Shown piece after piece: positions 32,086-41,067 of a stretch of DNA of 64,000 bases; position 1 is the first letter of the stretch; each line of letters begins with the position of its first letter. The notes below the pieces were generated by a model. The model ran no database searches. It saw only the letters and a list, made by a program, of their open reading frames with translations, and had not been told where the DNA came from. A program made the translations under genes and the position numbers. Source of the DNA: Phoma sp. XZ068 (lineage: Eukaryota; Ascomycota; Dothideomycetes; Pleosporales; Didymellaceae); assembly GCA_004835665.1 (NCBI GenBank), contig RBKR01000027.1, positions 186,001 through 250,000 on the forward strand. Direction: 5' to 3'.

Positions 32086-35000
32086 CTAGACGATAATGTC
32101 GTTTTCAAAGACAATAACTCCTTGTTGATGCTCATTGCCAGCCAGTTCGTTTAAAGTGTCGTGGAATCTTTTAAGCGTGTCCATCAATGTCGACCTCCCG
32201 TCGTCGTCCGAGATAGCATCGAACACGACTGCTTTCCTTGCGCGGCCTTGGCCAAACCAGATGGAGCCTTGGTCGTCACTCCAGTTTGATTCCAAGCTGT
32301 TCTCGATGCCTCTCCTGCAGAATGCTAAGATGTCCGTGTATTGTGTATCCGAGGATGTCGCATCCGCGTCTCCTCGATATGAAGGTACCTCGTATGGTGT
32401 TGTACCTTCGATCATTTGTGCGATGTACACGCTGAATTCCTCCAGGTAGGTAATGAGCGGAAGTCTTATGCGTCCTGTGCTCGCCATGGTCCGGTCCACG
32501 ATGTAATCCAATAGACGAGCGCCTGATATAGCGAGTTCGAACATGCACACTAAGCCGCTCAGAGTGGCCGGACGTTGTAAGAGCATGCTGTCACCCTTGA
32601 GCTGCTCTGTACCGCGGACAAAGGCATGCACGACGGAGATGACATTATGAACTGTTGAGGATAGACTGTCACCTTGGGTGACTCGCAGGTCGAAGACCAT
32701 CTTCTCCAGCACAGTCGGTAAGCACTGCATGATTGGGCAGGCGATGAGGCAGCCTGCGCGAGACGAGAAAGCGTCTTCGATGTACGCTGGGAAAATGCCT
32801 TGAAGGAGCATGGACCGTAGAGCAACTCGGTCGGGAAAGGGTGCTTCACCGCTGCAAAGTGCTGTTGTGAGCTGACTCACAAGATACACTTGTTGATTAT
32901 CAGCCGCAGCTTGCTGCGCTACAGTCTGCATAAAGAAAGACAGCTCTTTGGCAGTTCCGGGATCCTTGACTTTTGGCGCATATCCGCACAGTCGGCCAAC
33001 AACGTACGCAGGATCGGTGGACGGTAGCGGAAAAGCCACCGAGTCGGTGAAGAAGGGCAGTACAGGACAAATGTCACCTGTATACTGCTTCAGGAATTGG
33101 ACGATCTTCTGAACAAACTCCACATATGCGCCTATTACTGTGGCTCCTTGCTGTAGCTGTAGGTAGTTACTTTTGAGCCTGGTCATGAAGTCCTTCAACA
33201 TTGCTGCATAAGTTCTCTTTACCTCGGCAATGCGCGCCGGCTCTCGTATTGTGGTAGCGTACACATCCTCTCGCATGTTTGAGAGTAGGCTCGAGATGAG
33301 GGCCAGGCGCCTTGACCGTAGGGTATCAGGTGTAATGTCCAAGACACTGCCTTGTTCGGTTCTGAAGAATGGAAGGTTTTGCAACAAAGGGTGCTCCTCA
33401 TCCGTTCGTACGATAGCATCCAGAAGTCGATGTTGGAATCTGAGCATGGATTCTCGATCCGCCAGACAAAGTAGTAGGGCTGTTAAGAACTCGTGGCGGT
33501 GCTCTTCGTAAGCACTGGGGTCAGAAATGATTACAGCTGACAAGAAATATGGACCGAACTTTCTTGTCTGCTCAGTTTGTCGCAGCTGCTGCCAGGACAC
33601 CTGGCTGAACGAATCCATGTAATGCAACCACTGCTTTCCACCGACAGTAACCTGGTCACGAGCAATGGAGATCCAGGCGTCGACGCAGTCCATGAGGAGG
33701 TTGTCATCTGGCGAACGCTCAGCGCCGAAAGCATTGGACATCAGATGCCATAGAGGCCCCTGAATGAAGTCGAGTCGAGAACGATGAGGAGTAGTCTCGA
33801 TCTGCGCTGGTTGCAGTGCTTCAGTATCGTCCATGTCATCCAAATCTGGGAATTCGCCATAGTCCTGGCTCTCCTCGCTCTTTGCCTGGCTCATTTGCTG
33901 CGTGACCTGAGCTCTTTGCGTGGATGCGTAAAGTTGGAGGATATACAGAGTGTCTCTGATCACACTGAGGAGTCGATAGTCTGCCAGATGGGGGAGCTCC
34001 AGCAGATGAACAAGGGCAGAAGCGGTCAAAAACGCCGCGAGGCTGGTCTGATCATGAGCGTGCTCAATAGCCATCTTCATGCCTGAGATACTGTCGCGCA
34101 GCGTCGCGATGACTTGCTCCTGGTTTCTCTCCATTGTCTGCCGTACTAGAACCGCAGACACCTCGGTTGTCCCATCAAGAACTCTTGATTTGAGGTATTC
34201 CTCAGCCTCGGTCTTTGCTAATCGATACTGCTTCAGCGTTTGGTGCATAATATTCTTGTACCATCCAGCGAACGGGGCTACTGCCTCATACGACTCATTT
34301 GTAGATAATTGAAAAGTAGTCAAATTCGCCCACGCGTGTACGCTGACTCTGCACGCTTCGCGATGAGAGGTCTCATGGCTTACTAGGCCACGGATGGTGG
34401 CTAGCTTTGGACGGCAGGAGGGTGGTGCTGCACAGTAGAGTGCAGATAGCAAATCATGGTGGTTGCGAAGTGCAGCTAAGCTTTCCTCTTCGAGCGGTTG
34501 GTCCTTTGGGTACATACGGCCATGATTGGGAATGCGTCTGAATACAAAGCTGCGTATCTTCTTTTCTGGGTACGCTCCATTCATGCCTTGCAAGCCTGTC
34601 ACCAGGCATTTGAGCGCGATGTGGAATGAGCTCTCGTTGGGTCCGAGGTTCAGGCTGCTTGCTGCCGTAAAGCCTTGCAAAAAGTTTGCTGAGCCCGTAG
34701 CAGTCTCCCGTCGAAGTGGCTTCAGACCGTGTTTTCCAAAGAAGTCGAAAACGATATTGAGAATCTGGTCAGGGCGCTTCCAATGCCAATCATTGATAAG
34801 GACATAGCATCTCGTAAGATTGGCGCGAATGTAATCGTTGATAGAAGAACCACTTTTTTGGGAAGTACCTGCATAGAAACCAAAGATTTGGTCCAAGAGG
34901 TGGCATAGACAGCTCCAATTATCCTTGTCGAAAGAAGATATTCGATTTCGATCAGGGATGCCCGACAAGTCAAACTCCGCGAAGGGCAGCAGCGAGAATA

Positions 35001-38000
35001 TTGTTGCCCAGACACTTTCGAAGGCCTGCACGTCATTTGCCGAAAAGAGATACAACGATAGCTCTTGGCTGACCAAATCCCAGAACCCTAAGCAAGGTGC
35101 GTTGAGTACTTCTAGAGCATGCATACAGATAACAACACTCTCAACAAGGGCGTCGTGGTCTTGTATACCGTTCTCGCGCTCTTTGTGGAGTTTGTTCCTG
35201 TCGTGAAAGTCGTAAAGCTCCTTTGTTCCTCGGGCGGTATTTTTGACAATTAGTCGGGAAACGACCTTAATCATATCGATGAGCTTTTTGTCATCGAAGC
35301 CAGTGTTCGAGATATTTCGTCCGATCTGTTGGACCTGCGTGCCAACGACAAGCAGATAGCTCAGCACGCGTCCGGTGTTCCGTGCTTGGTCTACCGATAG
35401 TTGGGCTTCGCAATTATTTAGGTGCACTGTCGAGATTCGGTCAAGGAGCGTCTGCAGAAGACGCTGCATCTTGGAGCAGAAGTCGTTTCGATCAATCGGA
35501 TCTAGAAAACTAAGGTGAGCGGCAAAATAGTAAGCCAGCGCTCTCAACGTTGTCGATAAAGATGTTAGGGTGTTGTCAAGAGATGTTTCACTTCTTTTCC
35601 CTTGACCGCAGCCGTCGTCGAAAGGTAGCAGCATCGTTGTTATCTCGAAGATCTGTGAAAAAGTGCCGTCATTCCAAGGCCCACACCTCATTGTCGTCGA
35701 GCCAAGCGAGACGGTGCAGTATCCTGCAGGTTCATCTAGATCTCGAGTATCATGTCTACCAACTGAAAGAGCTCGTCGGAGATCTTCGGAGCCGATGAAA
35801 GTATCCGAATGAAAGTAGGTGTCGCTCTTCAGTGGCGTAATGTCGAAAGCAACAGGGTATCGCGTGCCGAAAGGCCCAAGTCCTTGCAACACACCTCCAG
35901 ATTGCGCTACACGAGGCCTTTCGCCCGACAATATGATCGGAACAGTCGTTATTGGATCAAATGTCGGTTCGCTTGGCTGACGATATTCTCGGGCATCGAC
36001 ATCAAGACGCTTGGCTTGTGGCTTTCGCACAAGGCGCTTTCTGGGTACAGGGGAAGTACGAGCAGTGTTGGCATCTACACGATTTTCCTCTCGAGGCTCT
36101 GAAATGTCCTTGGCTGTGGGTAGTGGCGGAAGCACAGTGTCATCATCAGCAAGAAAGCGCGCCAGTTGCGGGTTCAAGAATGGCTGCCTGGGAGTTTGTT
36201 GATTGCCTGACTGTTGGTCCACACGCTGCAGGCCTTTTTGAAACGCAACCTTCCGGTGGCTGCGAACGAAGCTCATCTCATCACTCTCCAGCTGCGCAGC
36301 TCTGAAAGAGACCGGGCCGCGCTGGGCAACATTCTCGAATCCCTTATGAGTCCGTGCAACTTTTCCTGGTCGGGATGATTTGCTACCGAGAGTCGAGGTC
36401 CTCTGGAGCATTTGGAGTGTGGAGGTCATCGCCTTGTTGTTATGAGGCCGTTGGTTCGATGTCGTTGGTACAAGATCAGAGTTAGTATCATTGTTGGCAA
36501 TCTTTCCAAAAACGCTTGACTGAGGACTGTGTTGTCGATTGTCCGATGTCTCCGCCAACGCCGGACGACCACTTTGTTCTAAAGCAGTGGTGGATTTAAG
36601 CTTGGGTTTCACGAGGCCCTTTCGCCATAATCGAAGGGCGGCGTTCGCATCCTCAGTATCTTGTGCGGTATGCAATCGGATCTGCTTGCGACGTGGACTT
36701 TGACGAGCTTGGTTAACATCTCGACGTGCGGCTCGCCGAGCAAGCTTGAGGAATTGGGGCACTCTCGAAGGCAACTCGACATCCATCACGCTGAGAGCTG
36801 GTAGCGGGATATGACGTGCTTTTTTACCAGTATGCTTTCTGCGTGCAGAAGCGCCAGATGTAGTCTTTGATAGACCATTGCTATTGGTCATGACTGTTGA
36901 GGTTTTCGTTCTCTTAGTGTTTCCAAAAGCGTCTGTGATCTTTGGCTGTCGCTTTCGCTTCGCTCCCGAACCTCCAAGAGTGGGTAGTTGCAGTCGATCG
37001 TGCTCCATGTTTGCCAGGTCACCGCCAGAGTCGGCGTACCGATCATCAAACATCGCAGCCAGAGCCGATGCATTTTCTGCCGATTCCTGCAGGTTGTTGG
37101 TTTGCCGATATTCAAACGGCTCGAGTTCTTGGTCAGACTCGTCCGATATGACCACAACGCCTGCTGGTGGTGCCGCTGGCCTAGCAAGTCTGACAGCACC
37201 ATCAGATGGTCTGGTAACTCTCTGTGCTACACCTCGCTGGGGTTCCGATGGTTCAGGTGACAGAGAGGCACTCTGCCGAGCTCGTTGACGGGCAAGTGTT
37301 TGTCTTCGTGCTTGTGCCTGTCGATCGATTCGAAGCCAGGATGCTGGAAGAACACCTTTAATCTTTTTGCTGACCTTCTGGAGCTCCCCGTCTAGTTGCT
37401 CGGACTCACTACTAGCAGCGTCTGAGTCTGACGACGGATCATCACTAAGGATGATCCTCGTCAGTCGACGGAGCTGACCCCCGGACTTCTGTACACTGCG
37501 AGGAACTGGTTCTGAGTCCGACCCGGGTAGCACTTGAGGCTCATCATGGAAAGTCGAAGAATTGGAAGGTGTTGGTAGACTGTCCGCATTGCTTGTCTTG
37601 AGTAGCCTGCCCAACTGTGCGTTGAGTGGAGGACTACTCGAGTAAGGTGGCGAATTAGGAGGAACAGACCATATATCAAGAGGGACAGGACTGCTCTCGG
37701 AGGTTCTTGCCGGTGTCGCCAGAGCTTGAGTCAGAGACCCATTGAGTCTTCTTTTTACTGACATCGGCACACGAAGCTGAGTAGCGGAAGACTTGCGTGT
37801 TGACAAGTCTGACCTAGGCCTTTGGGTTGAACTGCCCTGTCGTACATACTTTCTTGTTTGTTGGGTTACAGGTGTAGAGACGAAGATCTCCGGATCCGGA
37901 GGACTGCTGGAGTGATCTCTGATTGGATTGAACTCCTCTTCTTGCATTTCGAGATGGTGCTGAGCCTGCCTTCGTTGCGGAGATCGTTCTCTTGGGACAG

Positions 38001-38886
38001 GCTTAAGACCTCGGCTCTGTACTTCTCTACGGTATCGTTCGCCTTCCAGCATATACGGATGCAGCTGGATTGGCTTACGTTGACGAAAATGGCGTCGTCT
38101 TTCTTCCTCTTGTGCAAGCTGATGCCGTAGAGCTGTCGAGGACGGAATCACCACCTTGACAGCAGTCTGCCGGTGAGGCGTGGCATACGCCGTTGTCGGA
38201 TGGGGCTCATTATCTGACAGATCTGAAGGGTAGTCGGACAGTTTTGACTCTGCATCTGAACCATGGCCCGAATTCAGCTCATCCATCGAATCGTCTGAAA
38301 GAGCTGCAACCCGAAACTCGCCGAGGATAGCGGAAGCCTTGACATTCTTCAGCTCACCGCGTCCCGAGGGCTCCAGTGTGGGTTTTGTGACCTCGCCGAG
38401 AATTTGCGAAGGAAGTGCAGCATGAGTTCGAAGTTGTATCTCCTCTTGCGAGCTTCGCTGGAGGGTCGGCGATTGAAGCAATTGCGAAGAGAGGGTTGGT
38501 CTGTGTGATCGTTGCTTCGGACTCGGTGAGCTCTGGAGTGGATCTGGGCTCTCGGAGCGCTCTATTCGTACGGTCGGTCTTGTCGAGGGCGTAAAGGGCG
38601 AAGGCGTCGGCCGTTTGAACGAGGTATGTCTTGTAGGCGTAAGAGTACGGGAAATCGCCCCATATGCCAGCGATGGCTCTTCGAAAGCTTCAGAATCACT
38701 TTCTGCATCTTTCTGGTCTTGTGTTACCCCATTTTGGCCTGGTTGCTCTCCGCTGTGATCTCCAGGAACGCGTTCGACGCGTCGAGTTGAGCGTGCATCT
38801 TGGTTGGAGTGCTGGCTCTCAATTTGAGACTCTTCTCCTTCCTCATCCGAATCCTGGACAAATCCTTTCTGGCGCCATTCGGACAT
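32086..38886 (-). CDS. MUS7: MUS7/MMS22 family DNA repair protein
   Basis: A single uninterrupted 2266-aa frame. It begins MSEWRQKGFVQDSDEEGEES, the conserved opening of fungal Mus7/Mms22 proteins. The first 1100 residues or so are disordered, Ser/Pro/Arg/Gln-rich, with many SP/TP and SQ/TQ sites (potential CDK and ATR/ATM targets). The rest is alpha-helical and folded, for example YPVAFDITPLKSDTYFHSDT, the usual entry to the conserved Mus7 domain. In yeasts the protein acts with the Rtt101-Mms1 cullin ligase at stalled replication forks and supports homologous recombination after alkylation damage. Absence of any intron over 6.8 kb is unusual against the neighbours. Starts 196 bp from a divergent small gene. 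Confidence 0.93.
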   Translation of the reverse strand: MSEWRQKGFVQDSDEEGEESQIESQHSNQDARSTRRVERVPGDHSGEQPGQNGVTQDQKDAESDSEAFEEPSLAYGAISRTLTPTRHTSFKRPTPSPFTPSTRPTVRIERSESPDPLQSSPSPKQRSHRPTLSSQLLQSPTLQRSSQEEIQLRTHAALPSQILGEVTKPTLEPSGRGELKNVKASAILGEFRVAALSDDSMDELNSGHGSDAESKLSDYPSDLSDNEPHPTTAYATPHRQTAVKVVIPSSTALRHQLAQEEERRRHFRQRKPIQLHPYMLEGERYRREVQSRGLKPVPRERSPQRRQAQHHLEMQEEEFNPIRDHSSSPPDPEIFVSTPVTQQTRKYVRQGSSTQRPRSDLSTRKSSATQLRVPMSVKRRLNGSLTQALATPARTSESSPVPLDIWSVPPNSPPYSSSPPLNAQLGRLLKTSNADSLPTPSNSSTFHDEPQVLPGSDSEPVPRSVQKSGGQLRRLTRIILSDDPSSDSDAASSESEQLDGELQKVSKKIKGVLPASWLRIDRQAQARRQTLARQRARQSASLSPEPSEPQRGVAQRVTRPSDGAVRLARPAAPPAGVVVISDESDQELEPFEYRQTNNLQESAENASALAAMFDDRYADSGGDLANMEHDRLQLPTLGGSGAKRKRQPKITDAFGNTKRTKTSTVMTNSNGLSKTTSGASARRKHTGKKARHIPLPALSVMDVELPSRVPQFLKLARRAARRDVNQARQSPRRKQIRLHTAQDTEDANAALRLWRKGLVKPKLKSTTALEQSGRPALAETSDNRQHSPQSSVFGKIANNDTNSDLVPTTSNQRPHNNKAMTSTLQMLQRTSTLGSKSSRPGKVARTHKGFENVAQRGPVSFRAAQLESDEMSFVRSHRKVAFQKGLQRVDQQSGNQQTPRQPFLNPQLARFLADDDTVLPPLPTAKDISEPREENRVDANTARTSPVPRKRLVRKPQAKRLDVDAREYRQPSEPTFDPITTVPIILSGERPRVAQSGGVLQGLGPFGTRYPVAFDITPLKSDTYFHSDTFIGSEDLRRALSVGRHDTRDLDEPAGYCTVSLGSTTMRCGPWNDGTFSQIFEITTMLLPFDDGCGQGKRSETSLDNTLTSLSTTLRALAYYFAAHLSFLDPIDRNDFCSKMQRLLQTLLDRISTVHLNNCEAQLSVDQARNTGRVLSYLLVVGTQVQQIGRNISNTGFDDKKLIDMIKVVSRLIVKNTARGTKELYDFHDRNKLHKERENGIQDHDALVESVVICMHALEVLNAPCLGFWDLVSQELSLYLFSANDVQAFESVWATIFSLLPFAEFDLSGIPDRNRISSFDKDNWSCLCHLLDQIFGFYAGTSQKSGSSINDYIRANLTRCYVLINDWHWKRPDQILNIVFDFFGKHGLKPLRRETATGSANFLQGFTAASSLNLGPNESSFHIALKCLVTGLQGMNGAYPEKKIRSFVFRRIPNHGRMYPKDQPLEEESLAALRNHHDLLSALYCAAPPSCRPKLATIRGLVSHETSHREACRVSVHAWANLTTFQLSTNESYEAVAPFAGWYKNIMHQTLKQYRLAKTEAEEYLKSRVLDGTTEVSAVLVRQTMERNQEQVIATLRDSISGMKMAIEHAHDQTSLAAFLTASALVHLLELPHLADYRLLSVIRDTLYILQLYASTQRAQVTQQMSQAKSEESQDYGEFPDLDDMDDTEALQPAQIETTPHRSRLDFIQGPLWHLMSNAFGAERSPDDNLLMDCVDAWISIARDQVTVGGKQWLHYMDSFSQVSWQQLRQTEQTRKFGPYFLSAVIISDPSAYEEHRHEFLTALLLCLADRESMLRFQHRLLDAIVRTDEEHPLLQNLPFFRTEQGSVLDITPDTLRSRRLALISSLLSNMREDVYATTIREPARIAEVKRTYAAMLKDFMTRLKSNYLQLQQGATVIGAYVEFVQKIVQFLKQYTGDICPVLPFFTDSVAFPLPSTDPAYVVGRLCGYAPKVKDPGTAKELSFFMQTVAQQAAADNQQVYLVSQLTTALCSGEAPFPDRVALRSMLLQGIFPAYIEDAFSSRAGCLIACPIMQCLPTVLEKMVFDLRVTQGDSLSSTVHNVISVVHAFVRGTEQLKGDSMLLQRPATLSGLVCMFELAISGARLLDYIVDRTMASTGRIRLPLITYLEEFSVYIAQMIEGTTPYEVPSYRGDADATSSDTQYTDILAFCRRGIENSLESNWSDDQGSIWFGQGRARKAVVFDAISDDDGRSTLMDTLKRFHDTLNELAGNEHQQGVIVFENDIIV

Positions 38887-39082
38887 TTGGCCACCTCTGC
38901 ATGTCGTTTTGTGTTCGAGGCTCGTGGGGTTAAAGTGGCAGGCATCATGGGGTGAGCTTGACGCGTTCGCTAGCGCGTCGGTGGGAGCAGATCGCCGAAC
39001 TTTTTGTTCGCACCGGTTTCGTCATCCACTGTTGTCCACCCGCAACATCTCACCTTTGCACGAGTACAGACAAGTTGCATCG
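38887..39082. promoter_or_regulatory. Short bidirectional promoter, MUS7 / small membrane protein
   Basis: Only 196 bp separate the two divergent ATGs, so the two genes almost certainly share upstream sequence. No specific factor site is claimed. Confidence 0.5.
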
Positions 39083-39526
39083 ATGGCAGGACGTATTCTC
39101 CCGGTTGCTTTGGCGACCGTGTCGGGCATTGCGATTGGCATGGCAACCTTCGGCGAGGAGCTCAAGGCGCAAAGGATGAAGAGGCTCACAGAAGAGTACA
39201 ACCGGTAGGCTGCTTATACACTGTGCATGATTTGAAGTTGGCTGATTCTTGTCTCCAGAGATGTAGCTGCCGCCGCTGCTGCAAACAGCGCGAACCCGGC
39301 AGTCACTGCGCCTACTACAACGACCGTCACGCCACCGCCAGTTTCCACACCATCGCCGGTCAAAGAGGAGACGAAACCAGCTACCACTTCATGGTCTGAT
39401 GCTCTGGGATTCTGGGCATGGAGAAGAAACCCACAGCAGGATGCCGTACCTGCTGCTCTTGCTGCACCAGCTGTCACGCAAGAACCATCAATCAAGAGCA
39501 CGACAGAGCAGACCAAGAAGCCATGA
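39083..39526 (+). CDS. Small hypothetical protein with N-terminal membrane helix
   Basis: Exons 39083..39204 and 39259..39526, 54-nt intron ending CTCCAG, phase 2; 129 aa. The N-terminus MAGRILPVALATVSGIAIGM is hydrophobic after one Arg, like a mitochondrial or ER anchor. It is followed by the charged helix FGEELKAQRMKRLTEEYNRD, then an Ala/Thr/Pro-rich spacer and a Trp-bearing motif (SWSDALGFWAWRRNPQQ). The layout resembles small mitochondrial inner-membrane proteins, but I cannot name the family. Its stop is only 24 bp from the stop of convergent BET4, so the 3' UTRs must overlap. Confidence 0.75.
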
Positions 39527-39550
39527 TGAATGGTGCCCAGGATTCTGCAC

Positions 39551-40727
39551 TCATAGCTGCAGCCTTCTCTCCAGTTCCTCCCATCGACCCCGCCGTAGCG
39601 CATCGAGACGCTTCAGCTCCGCCAGCCACGCACTCATGTCCTTCGTCGTAACCGCCCCTGTCCCCGCATCGACCTCCAAATACGCCTCTGCAAGCCTGAG
39701 CAGACCCTCGTATATCCACTTGCAGTCTGTCTCGTCCTCCAAGATCTCCTTGATATACTCCATCTCGTTCTCGTAGTACTGTTGCCGCTCGCCGTTGCTA
39801 AGGTCTTCAACAATAAGACCGTCTCGGGGGCAGGATGGAGAAAGGGTTGACATCAGATACTGGTGGTAAAACCAAATGGACTGATCGAAAGGATCGGTGT
39901 TGATAGCTTCGCATATGAGCTCCAGCTCGGATGCTAGGAAAGCACGGCGCGCCTTCGCGTCTGCATTCCGCTCGCGGAGGATTCGAGGGATCAGCTGGCC
40001 GCGGTTGTGCCAAGCAGAAAAGTTGGAGAGATTGGTCTTGATCATTTTGGTGGTGTAGTCGAACTCAGACTGTGCAAGGCTTGAGCTTGTGTCTGCAGGG
40101 TCAGTTGTAGAGGAGTGCAGCCGTTCGATCTTCGAGACTACGATACGTCGATAGCCCCAGGCGTGAAAGTTACGGCTATCAGCATGTAGCATCTTGTTCA
40201 CCAATTGCAACTCGCCAGCCCAGAGCTTACGTGCTGCATCTGCCCCAAGTAATAATTCTGCTTTCTGCAACAGCCAGTCCCTGTGATTCCAAATCCAGTA
40301 GCATTTGGGAAACTTGCGTAGCAGCCCGAACGTTAGTTGCAAGTCGCCTTGTAACAATTCATCTGAAGATTGTGTCTCGTCGGTGACCAGTGCGACCAGC
40401 ACCCGCCTCCTGTGGTTCCAGATTGTGTAGTACTCAGGATTCTCATTTAAGAGTTTCGTTATCAGGTCGAGTACTTCGACTGTAAACTGGTTCTCCGCCA
40501 CCTAACATAAGACACCGAATTAGAGACAGTAGTGATTGACATCACAAGTGACCAACCTTGGTATTGACAAGATCGGACAAGCCCTTGTATTCTTCGATTT
40601 GCTGCAGCTCTTTCTGTCGCGCCTCTTCTGAGCGGACAACAGGGCCCGAGCCACGCGATATCCCATGCTGCAGACAATGAGCTCAGTTATTTCGACCGTT
40701 TTGTGAGCATCGACTTACACTTGCCAT
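39551..40727 (-). CDS. BET4: Rab geranylgeranyltransferase alpha subunit (BET4)
   Basis: Three exons: 40727..40719 (9 nt, ATGGCAAGT), 40667..40557, 40501..39551; introns of 51 and 55 nt; 356 aa. The spliced N-terminus MASHGISRGSGPVVRSEEAR, followed by QKELQQIEEYKGLSDLV, is characteristic of fungal Bet4. Five or so prenyltransferase alpha repeats follow, each with a W-x-x-R/H core: YYTIWNHRRRVL, CYWIWNHRDWLL, NFHAWGYRRIVV, NFSAWHNRGQLIPR, SIWFYHQYLM. Together with the beta subunit (Bet2) and Rab escort protein it attaches geranylgeranyl to Rab GTPases in the cytosol. Length is normal. Without the 9-nt first exon no good start would be available near the conserved N-terminus. Confidence 0.95.
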
Positions 40728-41067
40728 CACGACTTCTTGCAGATGTTGTGGCCGCGGTTGCATCGAGTTGCGATACGCGCGAAATCATGTGCCCCACCAC
40801 GCCTTCCCCCACGTCACCTTTCTGGAAGGCTGCTCTTCTCCAAAACAACCACAACCTAGAACCTGCACGATCCTACAAGATTCTTCAATCATTGTGATAC
40901 AACTAACTGAGCAGCATTAACGACGAAACAAAACGTCGTCCATGTGGACACGCTGACCAGTGACACCACCCCTCCCCACTACCATCTGTACATCAGGACA
41001 TTGCTTTGTTCGATATGTACTGAAAGGCATCCATCTTCAAAACTACTAACCCCCAGTGCGTTTAACG
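40728..41067. other. Divergent intergenic region BET4 / APC activator
   Basis: About 340 bp shared by two divergent genes. No specific element recognised; short plus-strand open frame is not supported. Confidence 0.55.
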
